A DNA stretch of 64,000 bases, taken from positions 2,356,001 through 2,420,000 of the forward strand of contig NZ_JANADO010000001.1 in assembly GCF_024199845.1 (NCBI RefSeq), given 5' to 3'. Under the pieces are notes generated by a model. It ran no database searches. It was given only the letters and a program-made list of their open reading frames with translations, and was not told the origin of the DNA. Below are positions 36,664-45,551 of this stretch, piece after piece (within the stretch, counting starts at the first letter, position 1; every line of letters starts with the position of its first letter). The position numbers and the translations under genes were made by a program. The DNA comes from Bradyrhizobium sp. CCGB12. GTDB taxonomy: Bacteria; Pseudomonadota; Alphaproteobacteria; Rhizobiales; Xanthobacteraceae.

Positions 36664-37244
36664 GACGGCCAACCCATATTGTTTCGCAAATCTTCGCGCC
36701 GCAACAATATCAAGCTTACGTTGAGAGTGCTAAAATGGCACAAGATACGTAGATTGGCAACCCTGCAGTAACTTACATGCGATGCTCAGGTTGCAGTTGT
36801 GCCGCGCGATTGTGTCCCCGACGTAGCGCGCAACCGAGCATATTTTGCGAACGCTCACCCAAGGCGCGTAAAAGATCTGCCGATCCGGCTGCCATCACTT
36901 ACAACTCGCATCGTCCTCACGGCAGCCTGGATGTAAAACTACCAATCCGCCGTCTCTTGTCCGGGGCGGCTTGTTGGAGATTCCGTAGCTAGTGCATCTG
37001 TCCGAATGACCGCTTCGGGAAAAGAATGCTGCATGCTCGCAGTCGGTCCCCAACGATGGTCAAGTTCTCACAGACGAGCTCAGCCCGACCTGACCAATTC
37101 ATAGTAGATTGCTGGGCGGTTCGAAAGGAGGCTCTCGTCCCGGCCGCCCTGGATGCGCATCTACGTCTATATTCGATGGCAACCGAGGCAAGTGGTGGCC
37201 GCGTTCACCGCCCGAGCAGACGAAAGTCATCAAACACAAGAGCA
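36664..37244. other. Gap upstream of the radical SAM gene
   Basis: Besides the transposase remnant at 36897-36992, I see no well-supported gene. On the minus strand a 40-codon frame (36773-36895, MAAGSADLLRALGERSQNML...) is the only small frame ahead of the radical SAM gene worth testing as a precursor peptide. Its ribosome-binding site is weak. Confidence 0.4.
36897..36992 (+). pseudogene. Transposase C-terminal remnant (IS481/IS3-like)
   Basis: The frame reads TYNSHRPHGSLDVKLPIRRL and ends at a stop at 36992. This matches the C-terminal end of IS481/IS3-type integrases (YN.HRPHGSL...P..RL). Upstream coding in this frame is not transposase-like, so only the last 30 or so codons survive. It lies in the 580-base gap between the radical SAM and cyclase genes. 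Confidence 0.5.
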
Positions 37245-40200
37245 TCATACAATGAGCCCTTGAGCCTGGCGCATATCTACGGTTTCCGGCTGCCCTGCCA
37301 TCCCAAGAAGTGCATTTATGATGTTACGGCGCAACTCGCTGTGCACCCTCACTTCGGTCGCGTTTTCAAGCCATGTGATTAGACTCCGCAACACGAAAGA
37401 CCCTGCTGCTTGTTCCCGAGCAATATTGAGTGACGCTTCGATGTATCCCTTGGCGCTCGGGTCGCCTAGCCGAAAGCTCACGCATGCGCGCAAGCGAAGA
37501 AGCTCCGCTTGGTAAATTCTCACGCCGGTTTCCTCCACAAGCCCGAGGGCCTCGTTCAGTACGGTCGACGCCTCCGCCACGCGGTCGAGATCGAGGCAAC
37601 ACTCCGCTTCAAGCGCATGAGCATAGGGAATTATCTGACGGGCTCCCGTACTCTGATATTTAGCCTTAGCTGCAGCAAGCAAGGCCCGTGCACGATCGGG
37701 ATTTACTGCACGCTGAAGTGCGGCAAGAATCACTTCGCACCATGCGATCCAGTAAATAAAGCCGTGTTTCTTTGCCAAGCTGTAAGCCTCATCTGCAATC
37801 TGGGCACTCCGCGCAAATTCCCGTGCAGTAAGCAGACGCAACGCATTGACGCCGCAGGCGTAAACGATTGAGTGAGGATGTTCGAGTTTCTGCGCCTGGG
37901 CAACGCTCTCCAAGCTGTGGCGTTCCGATTGTGCTATATGTCCACCGATCCACTCGCTCCATGCGAGCTGCGCCAGCGCCAAGGCTGCCGGATCAGCGCC
38001 ATATCGGAATCGATGGCTCTCATGATGGAGCGAATCGTAACGTCTAAGGACCTCCTCATAATGGTTAGCTGCTTGACGGTGTTCTCCCATGAGCAATCGA
38101 GCAAGTCCTTGCAGGCGATGCGCCTGCAGTATCTTGTCAGAGTCGCATTCTACATCGGCGAACTTGAGGATGCGGCCGCCAATCTCGATGGCGACCGGAA
38201 CGTTTGACCGCACCATAGCATGCGTATGTAACCCCCAAAAAGCGGTGAACAACTGGTCGGATGGCGCCTCTTGGCGAGTCTCGAGAATTCCGGCTGCTTC
38301 TCGAAAAGATTGTTCAACCAACGGCGAAGCGTAACCGTGAGCTGCAATGTATTGTACACCAAGCAGATTAAGCAGTTCTGCTTTCTGACAAGCTCGCGCC
38401 TCATCATCCGGCAAGCAGCCAAATAGTGTGCGGGCGCGTTCGAGGGACAAAATAGACTCCCTAGTCGCCGATCGCCGAGCCGCTTGAACTCCCGCCTTAC
38501 TCCACCAGATCAGTGCCTCGTCAAACATTGACGCTCGTTCGTAATGCTGCGCAATGAGTTCGGGATGTGCGTCAGCAGTCTGTGGAAATTCGTCGACAAG
38601 GACGGCGGCGATCTTGGCATGGATGGCGCGGCGGCGCACTTTAAGCAGACTATTATACCCGACTTCGCGGACGAGGGCGTGCTTGAAGCTGTGGCTTGCC
38701 TGAAGCCCAGCGCCTAAGTCGACAACGAGGCCGGACGCTACCAGTGTTTCGAGCATTGGTGCGAGATCGGCACGCGAAACGTCTAGTACACGCGCAAGTA
38801 CCTGTTCATCGAATTCGCGACCAATCACGGCAGCGATCTGAGCTATCGGCTTCAGGTCTCCTAGGCTATCAAGGCGCGCTGATAACGAGTCGTTGAGTGA
38901 AGATGGCAAGGTGAGCATGTCGCTTGGTGCGGTCGCGACTGGCCGCTGGCCGGCTAGAAGAACGAGCTCCTCGGCGAACAGCGGATTGCCTTCGGCTCTC
39001 GCAACAATGGCGTGCTGGACCTGCATCTCCATCGCTTTGTCGCCGACCATGCCTGCTACAAGGGCCTGCACGGTCTCATCTTTGAGACGCATCACGGAAA
39101 GCCGAGTTACATCGGCGCGATCGATCCACGTAGTCTGGAAGCCGGTTCGCCAAGTCAGCAATACACACGAGCGGGTCGACGCAACGCGACCCATTATTCG
39201 GTCGAGAACCTCCAGCGTCGAGGAATCAGCCCACTGTAGGTCCTCGATAATTAACGCCTGGGGCGTGCTGCGAGAATGCTCCAGCATCCAATCCGCTATG
39301 ATGGTGAAGATCTGCTCTTTGGCTTCGGTAGTAGTAGGGGCATGAAATCCCAATTCTAAGGGCTGCAATTCCGAAGCGCCCTGCGCGAGCAACTTGCTCA
39401 ATATTTCACTTGCGTCAGCATTGACCTGCGACGCGGCCAGCTTAAACCGTGTTGCTACAGCATCGTCGAGTAGCGTAATTCCAATCGCCTGTCGCATTAG
39501 ATCGCGAATCGGCAATAACGGAGAGTGAGTGCCTTCGGGGGCGCACGTGCTGTAGAGGCAAGTACCGCCGCTGACCACAACAGTCTGCCGGAAATAATCG
39601 GCCAATGTGGTCTTGCCAATCCCTGGTTCACCGCTAATGAGAACTGTGTGGCCTCGACCTGCCAAAACACCGTGCCAACACTGATCGAGGAGACTCCGCT
39701 CGATCTCTCGGTTGTAGATCCGCCCAGAACGTGTACTCCGTGTTCGCTCCGAGCCCTTACGCTCGGCGGTTACCTGATGGACCCAAACTGGAGCGGCGAC
39801 ACCCTTCAGCTCAACGGACGCACCCGCAGCGAACTCGAATTGCCAATGCACAAGCTGGCGTACCGTTTCGGTTACAAAGACGGTGTTGGGATGGGCGAGC
39901 TGCTGTACTCGGGCGGCGACGTTTGGTGCTCCGCCCACTATATCGGCGGTAGCGCTTGCGCCTGGAGTACCAATTTTGCCCACCACGACAATGCCAGAAT
40001 CAATCCCCACACGGACGCTGAGCTGCGCACCGCCAATCGGCAACGTTCGGTTGACCTCGCCGATTGCGGCGACGACTGCAAGACCGCCGGATACGGCTCG
40101 TCTGGGATCCTGCTCGTTCGCCTTCGGGTACCCCCAATAGGCCAGAATGCCGTCCCCAAGATAGCGAGCCACGAAACCGCCATGCGCTTCGATCGCTGCC

Positions 40201-40364
40201 GTCGCCGCCCGCCGAAAGGCGACAATGAGATCACCAACATCTTCCGGATCGAGTGTTTCCGCCAAGCGAGTTGATCCCACTAGGTCTACGAACACTACCG
40301 TCACCTGACGACGCTCAGCTTCCGCAAAGCCGCTGAGAGGTTGTCCCTCCACTGTCGCAGTCAT
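37245..40364 (-). CDS. Class III adenylate cyclase / STAND-ATPase protein without SAM domain
   Basis: This 1039-residue protein is a distant relative of the pair at 4.2-11.4 kb. It starts directly with the cyclase domain (RRQVTVVFVDLVGSTRL near residue 20-34, RYLGDGILAYWG near 68-79, NVAARVQQLAHPNT near 148-161). An ATPase with Walker A GEPGIGKT at 245-252 and Walker B-like ALIIEDLQWAD follow, then helical repeats. The catalytic aspartates are kept. The start at 40364 was preferred over 40397. It lies inside the repeat-bounded segment, and its base composition is less GC-rich than that of the paralogues, suggesting separate acquisition. Confidence 0.88.
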   Translation of the reverse strand: MTATVEGQPLSGFAEAERRQVTVVFVDLVGSTRLAETLDPEDVGDLIVAFRRAATAAIEAHGGFVARYLGDGILAYWGYPKANEQDPRRAVSGGLAVVAAIGEVNRTLPIGGAQLSVRVGIDSGIVVVGKIGTPGASATADIVGGAPNVAARVQQLAHPNTVFVTETVRQLVHWQFEFAAGASVELKGVAAPVWVHQVTAERKGSERTRSTRSGRIYNREIERSLLDQCWHGVLAGRGHTVLISGEPGIGKTTLADYFRQTVVVSGGTCLYSTCAPEGTHSPLLPIRDLMRQAIGITLLDDAVATRFKLAASQVNADASEILSKLLAQGASELQPLELGFHAPTTTEAKEQIFTIIADWMLEHSRSTPQALIIEDLQWADSSTLEVLDRIMGRVASTRSCVLLTWRTGFQTTWIDRADVTRLSVMRLKDETVQALVAGMVGDKAMEMQVQHAIVARAEGNPLFAEELVLLAGQRPVATAPSDMLTLPSSLNDSLSARLDSLGDLKPIAQIAAVIGREFDEQVLARVLDVSRADLAPMLETLVASGLVVDLGAGLQASHSFKHALVREVGYNSLLKVRRRAIHAKIAAVLVDEFPQTADAHPELIAQHYERASMFDEALIWWSKAGVQAARRSATRESILSLERARTLFGCLPDDEARACQKAELLNLLGVQYIAAHGYASPLVEQSFREAAGILETRQEAPSDQLFTAFWGLHTHAMVRSNVPVAIEIGGRILKFADVECDSDKILQAHRLQGLARLLMGEHRQAANHYEEVLRRYDSLHHESHRFRYGADPAALALAQLAWSEWIGGHIAQSERHSLESVAQAQKLEHPHSIVYACGVNALRLLTAREFARSAQIADEAYSLAKKHGFIYWIAWCEVILAALQRAVNPDRARALLAAAKAKYQSTGARQIIPYAHALEAECCLDLDRVAEASTVLNEALGLVEETGVRIYQAELLRLRACVSFRLGDPSAKGYIEASLNIAREQAAGSFVLRSLITWLENATEVRVHSELRRNIINALLGMAGQPETVDMRQAQGLIV

Positions 40365-41637
40365 GCAGCCAGTTCCATGGAAGAAGGATTGTCGCAAACA
40401 GGCTTCGATCCCTCATGGGTTGCAACAAGCACAACAAAACGTACATCTTGAAACTTCATCAATAAAGTGGCAGTTTTCGTTCAGGAATCTTCTGCAGTCT
40501 CTTGGGGAATCGCAAACCGCCACGAAGCGGCAGCACCGTGAGTTCGCCCAGCGTTTCGGCGCGAACGAGCCTCACATCACTCTCGACGAGTGATTGTTGC
40601 ATCGCGCTCAGATCAGAGTGGCAAAGGTCCGGGTCTGCCGTGGATGACGGCCGTCAGGGAGAGTTGGCAAATCTTGGTGGCATTATCCGAGTTCATCTTC
40701 GGCTCGCATTGCTGCTTTGAAAGCCGAGGCGCCGCATTAGCGCGTAACTGCTCCTAGACCTAACGTCGACGGTAAGGACGGCGTGCGAGCGCCAGCGGAT
40801 TGTCGCCGAACTGCGTGAGCATCCAGGCAAGCTTTGGCAGATGAGCAAGTAGCTTCGATCGCCCGGGTTGCGGCCGCCGGAGTAAACCACTGCCGGCTTA
40901 TCTCCGAGCCCTCACAAGTCTATCTCGCTTGTTCGAATACCCGGCGACAAAGTTTGCGGCTTAAGTAAGGGCCGCTCCTCCCGAGGAAGTTTCATCCGTC
41001 AGAGAGTAATCTCGTCGGCGGTTGTGGTCGCGCGGGGGTATTGTCGAACCACTGTCCGCCTAACATATCGCGAGGCGAATCCTCCACGTCAGGTTTTGGC
41101 CAACTCAGACGACGGGTGGTAATCGCGACTGCGCCGCAGTCAGCGGCGCAGCGGACGTTGCACGAGCGATGTTCGCGAGAATGGGCAATGGAAGATACGC
41201 ATGCTCACGTCGGTCCCGAAGCCGCCGCCGCCTCAGGCGCAACAGGCATCGAAGTAGTTCAAGAAGAGCGAGCGATGTTTAAACGCCCATTTTCTTGCCC
41301 AGCTCACGGCATCGCCCGCTCTGTTTCAATAGTTCTCTGCATCATCGTTTGGAGGGGATTAGCGATGGCCATTTCGCGCCCATATATCGCATTGGTTTCA
41401 GTCGCGTCATTGGCCAGACGAAGGGGACGTACAAGTTCGTCAAGACGAACTGAGGTAGCCCCCGAATTGCAGTAGCTGCGCACGGTTGAGAAGCCAGCGA
41501 TATGTGTCGGCTCTGCATAAAGCTGTCATACGATCGCTAGACCATAGGGGTTCGTTGGGGCTCGTTCGCTTATCGAGTATGCTTCGATCATTCGCCGTCC
41601 GAAATGAGTCCGGTGGGGTTCTCGGTGTCGGTCAGTT
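40365..41637. other. Gene-poor stretch at the right end of the island
   Basis: I find no credible gene in about 1.27 kb. Several short frames exist (for example 41041-41475) but have no recognisable motif, ribosome-binding site or consistent codon use. The region looks like decayed DNA between the cyclase gene and the right copy of the direct repeat. Confidence 0.5.
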
Positions 41638-41980
41638 GCCGGAGCAGGATCGCAATACGCTGCTCCTGGTGTTGACGAACAAGCAGACGCGAAAATTCTA
41701 CGGCGCGGGCTGGGCGGACGTCGCCAAGAGCATGGTCGCGATGTTCCGTGCCACGCACGACGTCTGGGCCGGCGATCCCGCCTTCACCGAATTGCTCATG
41801 CGGCTGCGCCAGGGCAGTCCGGAATTCGTCAAATGGTGGGAGGCGCATGAGATCCGCAGCACCGCTTCGGGCCTCAAGACCATGAACCATCCGACCAAGG
41901 GCCTGCTCCGGTTCGAGCACACCAGCTTCCAGGCCAATGACGATCCGTCGCTGAAGCTGGTGATTTATACGCCGGTCTAA
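41638..41980 (+). pseudogene. Detached 3' fragment of an XRE/MmyB-type regulator gene (right direct repeat)
   Basis: This fragment encodes the C-terminal 113 or so residues of the regulator at 33934-34713 (from PEQDRNTLLLVLTNKQTRKF to LKLVIYTPV) and then stops. The helix-turn-helix part is missing, and the sequence before 41638 is unrelated. There are 9 base differences from the left copy over 337 bases, mostly synonymous, so it came from a functional gene. It marks the right boundary of the 6.9-kb segment. Confidence 0.88.
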
Positions 41981-42039
41981 GGCGTGGAACGCAAAGGCCA
42001 AGACCATCGACTCGCTGGCCCGCGCGCTGCGCAGATTGG

Positions 42040-42070
42040 GAAGGCCGCCGGCATAGGTCCAGCGGCCTTC
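42040..42070. terminator. Hairpin between the regulator fragment and the NIPSNAP-like gene
   Basis: A 9-bp perfect stem (GAAGGCCGC / GCGGCCTTC) with a 13-base loop lies 27 bases beyond the stop of the minus-strand gene at 42097. There is no proper T-run on either side, so it is a weak terminator candidate. Confidence 0.35.
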
Positions 42071-42096
42071 GCGTTGTTTGCGGAGCGGCGCCTCGA

Positions 42097-42396
42097 CTAG
42101 AGATCGATGCTAACGGCGATGTTTCGGCCCTGCAGTTGGGCAATCTTCATTCCCTCAGCCTGCACCTGCGCAAACTCCGGGTCTTTTGCCACGGCCTCCT
42201 GCACTTTGCCGTAAACTTCCCAATTGGCGTAGCGCGTCGTGACCAGCAATTCTCCTGCCCACGCACCGGTGTGGAAACGGGAGAGGCGAAGAAATTCGGC
42301 GCCATGTTTCTCAAAGATTTTCTTCCCCCGCTTGATAATCTGGACCATTTCCTCGGTCTTGTCGGTCTTGAAGCGAGCAAATTGAACGATCGGCAT
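42097..42396 (-). CDS. NIPSNAP-like/ABM-fold small protein
   Basis: This 99-residue soluble protein starts MPIVQFARFKTDKTEEMVQI and contains RLSRFHTGAWAGELLVTTRYANWEVYGK, the pattern of dimeric alpha-beta barrel (NIPSNAP/ABM-like) proteins. These often bind or oxidise small molecules, but no function can be assigned. The start at 42396 has a GGAGG ribosome-binding site 7 bases upstream. A longer frame from 42534 adds unrelated residues. It stands alone. Confidence 0.72.
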   Translation of the reverse strand: MPIVQFARFKTDKTEEMVQIIKRGKKIFEKHGAEFLRLSRFHTGAWAGELLVTTRYANWEVYGKVQEAVAKDPEFAQVQAEGMKIAQLQGRNIAVSIDL

Positions 42397-42872
42397 GGGA
42401 TACCTCCATAGTTGTGTAAACTCTCCAAGAGGCATGTATCGAGCAACGTTTGAGGAGCGAACCTCCCGTTCGATCTCGATGAAAGTTCGTCTTCGGCGGC
42501 TTGATCCTGGTTCAGACTTCGCAAGCGGAAGCAACTCTGCGTCTTCTCGGCGGATGGGTTCGGATCGTCACCGGCAGCCTCGTGGCCGAGCGGCCGCAAT
42601 GCCCGCTGGCGGGCGTAGCTGAAAATTGAACCGACGGACTCGTGGTGCTACGCTTCAGCCACGTCATTCCGGTTTCGGTCTGATGCGGCGGGCGATCGGG
42701 CTTACGGACTACCGCCCGTTCATTTTGAAATTGGAATACTTGAGCCAATGCGCCCCGCCTCCGGCCCCCCTTTTGAGCTCGGTCGGACAATGCTTTTCAT
42801 TGGCCTCCGTTCTTCCCATTGACTCGGAGGCGGGTTCTTTCGGTCGAACTTTGCAATAAGTCGATCGTCGAC
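42397..42872. other. Intergenic stretch
   Basis: This contains the divergent upstream regions of the NIPSNAP-like gene and the exported protein at 42873. I see no gene or convincing regulatory element in it. Confidence 0.5.
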
Positions 42873-43613
42873 ATGTCAATGCTGACAAACCAAGCGCATC
42901 CAGTGCGCCGTCCGAACGCAGGGCGGGGCAACCATTGCCTGATTGTTGTACTGCTCTGCGCGGCTTCCTTGTTTCAGTCCACGCTTAGGGCGTGGGGACA
43001 ATGCTCGGCTCGCGACGTCTTACAGAACCAACTGAAGCTCGGAAAAGTTCGTCCAGCTGGTTTGCCGCAAAAGCTGATCAGGTCCGCCCGCGACGTTCCG
43101 ACATGGAAGACGATTGCGGTCGGCACCTTTGCCAACTCCATGGCGCTGCGCAACGCATTGGATGCGGTGGGTTGCAGCATCGGCGGGCTGGCTGCGGAAG
43201 TTCTGGCTCGACCGGCCTTCACCATCACTTCCAGCAGGACGATGGTGGAGCTGGTGATGGTATCCGCGGTCGAGCTTGGCTTTGACACCGACCGCGTGCC
43301 TCTGGCTGTCATCTACACGCGGGCCCGGCAACTCGGCTTTGAACTTGTGGCAGCGGAGGTCGGTCCGCAATTGCGCCTTCAATATTTCGATCAGCCCATG
43401 GGTGAATTTCTCATCGTGGGAATGAAGCCAATCAAGACGTGGAGCGGAGAGCAGGCAATTCTCAACGTGGCAAATGGCGGGGCCGGATTGATTCTGATCG
43501 GCCAGGACGGCAGGGATGACGCTGAAATACCGGTGACCTCGCGCTTTCTTTTCATGCGGTCTCCGGAGCTCAGCGACGCAATCGATACGGCCACCGCTCT
43601 TCTGCCGCCATGA
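42873..43613 (+). CDS. Exported protein of unknown function
   Basis: This 246-residue protein has a late hydrophobic signal (HCLIVVLLCAASLFQSTLRAW) ending before a Cys-containing mature N-terminus. The main domain (TWKTIAVGTFANSMALRNAL, then ARPAFTITSSRTMVELVMVS, VGPQLRLQYFDQPMGEFLIV) resembles a small conserved bacterial domain I know from other hypothetical proteins with the same WKTI...PEVGPQLRLQY...DQP pattern. Its function is not known. The start at 42873 or 42879 is uncertain. It has no clear operon partners. Confidence 0.65.
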   Translation: MSMLTNQAHPVRRPNAGRGNHCLIVVLLCAASLFQSTLRAWGQCSARDVLQNQLKLGKVRPAGLPQKLIRSARDVPTWKTIAVGTFANSMALRNALDAVGCSIGGLAAEVLARPAFTITSSRTMVELVMVSAVELGFDTDRVPLAVIYTRARQLGFELVAAEVGPQLRLQYFDQPMGEFLIVGMKPIKTWSGEQAILNVANGGAGLILIGQDGRDDAEIPVTSRFLFMRSPELSDAIDTATALLPP

Positions 43614-43854
43614 AGGCGCGCCACCCAAACTCTGACGTCCGACGCGCCGCGCCCACGCGGCTCGGCATCGAGCAACGTCCTCAGGCGGCATTGCGTGAGG
43701 TCGATCCTCGTCCCGGTCTCGGTGTGCAGGAGATCAATCGACGATCGCCAGCCCGGACAGTCCTGCGTCAACCGGCCGTCTGTCGTCGGGATCGGCACCG
43801 GCTAACGCGAATCTAACCTATTGGCCCACCGCGACGTTTGCTGCGGTCCTGCGC

Positions 43855-45174
43855 TTACGGCGACGGAGCGTTCGAAGGCGTCGTGCTGACGGTCGGCGGG
43901 GGAGATGCTGTCCAGGGGCTCGTGGGCCAATGGCTTGCCTGCCAGGGAGCCGCCTGCCGAGGAATCGCCGGCCAGGAGCTTATCGGGCCGCGCGTCGACA
44001 GGGCGCAGGATGATTTAAGCTGCGTCCACACCGGCGCCAGGCCCGTCAGATCGATGTCGAACCTCGTGATGTCCGTCTTGTCGTCCGGCATCGAGATGAT
44101 TTCACGCACATGCAGCGAGCGGGAGGCCAGTATCGCCTTGACCATGTCGGAGTCGATGCTGCCGCGCCAGACTTCATACTTGCCGACCCGCAGCGAAAAT
44201 CCTCCGGCCTCCTCGTCCTTGTCGGCGTCCGCCGTCATCATGATCATGCTCTTGCCGATGACCGTCTCGTCGATCTCGCCCGCGAACGTCAGCGGCACGC
44301 GCTTGCTGCTCTCGCAGGACAGGCGCCACTCCATCGTGCGGAACGACGAGCCGTTCTCCTTCTTCATCGTCGCGATCTTGCGGATGAACGGCCGGGCCTC
44401 CTTCTCCAGCGTCCACGTGGTCTCGGCGAGCGGTCGCGTGTCGATGCCGAAACGATAGAGCTCGGACCGCGTCAGCACATGCAGGTCTTCGAACTTCACT
44501 GTCCGGATGAGAGCATCGAGCTCGCGGCTGATCCCCATCGCCGCGATGAAGGCGGCGCGATCGCGATCGGCCGACAATATCCGGCGCTGTCTGTATTCGG
44601 CGACCGCCTCGGGAGCCGGATGTCCGTGAAGGAGGAGGACCAGTCTGGAGTTATGGACCGCCAGCGCGGCGTCGGGGGCGACCTCGCGTGATGTCGCGCC
44701 AAGAAACAGGTAACCGCAGGCCGAGTTGCACATCGCACGGTAGGTGGTGAGCTCGGCCTCGACCTCGCCACCTGCGTTCTTGAGCTTCAAGCACGCGGCA
44801 TCGACCTGTGTGCCCGCCGCGCAGGCCGTCGCGATCGTCCTGCCGACCCGAGCAATCGCCTTGCGGCTGCGCAGCAACCGCGCGATCACATAGGACTGCT
44901 CCACGTTTCCGCCAGGCGAATGGAGATAGATCGGACGCTGGGTGTCCTTGACGCCGGCGAGGAAGCGGCGAATGCGCGGCGCAGCGTCCCCATCGATCTC
45001 GCCCTCGATGGCGATCCAGCGGTCGCAGCCCGGTCCGCATGCGTCGGGCGGTCCCTTGGCGAGATAGATCGTCAGCCTGGAGGCAAATCCGGCTTTCTCG
45101 ACCCGGGTTGCTTCTGCATGGAGTGCGCCGGGAAGCAACAGCAAGCCCAGGAGGAACAAGGTTCGGACGAGCAT
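43855..45174 (-). CDS. Periplasmic ClpP/crotonase-fold serine protease-like protein
   Basis: This 439-residue protein has a signal peptide (LFLLGLLLLPGALHAEA) and then a ClpP-like domain: IAIEGEIDGDAAPRIRRFL, PIYLHSPGGNVEQSYVIA, a probable nucleophile Ser151 in AMCNSACGYLFLGA and a probable His174 in AALAVHNSRL. Unlike cytosolic ClpP it carries several Cys residues that may form periplasmic disulfides, and a long C-terminal extension of unknown type ending in a Trp/Pro/Ser-rich stretch. It could be a periplasmic protease or a non-catalytic relative. Neighbours give no clue. Confidence 0.7.
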   Translation of the reverse strand: MLVRTLFLLGLLLLPGALHAEATRVEKAGFASRLTIYLAKGPPDACGPGCDRWIAIEGEIDGDAAPRIRRFLAGVKDTQRPIYLHSPGGNVEQSYVIARLLRSRKAIARVGRTIATACAAGTQVDAACLKLKNAGGEVEAELTTYRAMCNSACGYLFLGATSREVAPDAALAVHNSRLVLLLHGHPAPEAVAEYRQRRILSADRDRAAFIAAMGISRELDALIRTVKFEDLHVLTRSELYRFGIDTRPLAETTWTLEKEARPFIRKIATMKKENGSSFRTMEWRLSCESSKRVPLTFAGEIDETVIGKSMIMMTADADKDEEAGGFSLRVGKYEVWRGSIDSDMVKAILASRSLHVREIISMPDDKTDITRFDIDLTGLAPVWTQLKSSCALSTRGPISSWPAIPRQAAPWQASHWPTSPWTASPPPTVSTTPSNAPSP

Positions 45175-45551
45175 GCAACGATCGACTACGCGCGAGGAGC
45201 CTGGACTGACGCTATACGATGATCGATGCGATCACAACTTGCGGTGGCGTGTCGGCACGTGCTTATTTGGCCAACAGCCGGGCCGGCGATCCCACGTTCG
45301 AGCCCGGCGGGCGATCGAGACCTCGGCATGGGATAGTTGGCGCACGGCGCGCGAGCCAAATCGTGCTTTGGAGTAGTCCTGTCGTTCTGTGACGACATGG
45401 CGCTGCGCGGCGAGGCGGGTGCGATCGAGATCGCGCCGTCGTTGAGCACGCCACCCTGGCAGTAGACGAAAATCTGTTACGCGCGCTCTCGTTTGCAAGC
45501 CGCCTTCACATGCGCGATGCCGCGCTTTTCGGAAGAGCGTTCAGAGCCGGA
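45175..45551. other. Intergenic stretch
   Basis: I see no gene, hairpin or repeat that I can support in this 377-base stretch. Short frames on both strands have no recognisable features. Confidence 0.5.

Noticed and set aside
41041..41475. 144-codon frame in the decayed end of the island
   Set aside because: No ribosome-binding site, motif or consistent composition; part of a stretch that looks non-coding.
42010..42053. HTH-like codons (KTIDSLARALRRLG) after the regulator fragment
   Set aside because: Resembles a piece of an XRE domain but is only about 14 residues and could be chance; not called as a gene remnant.
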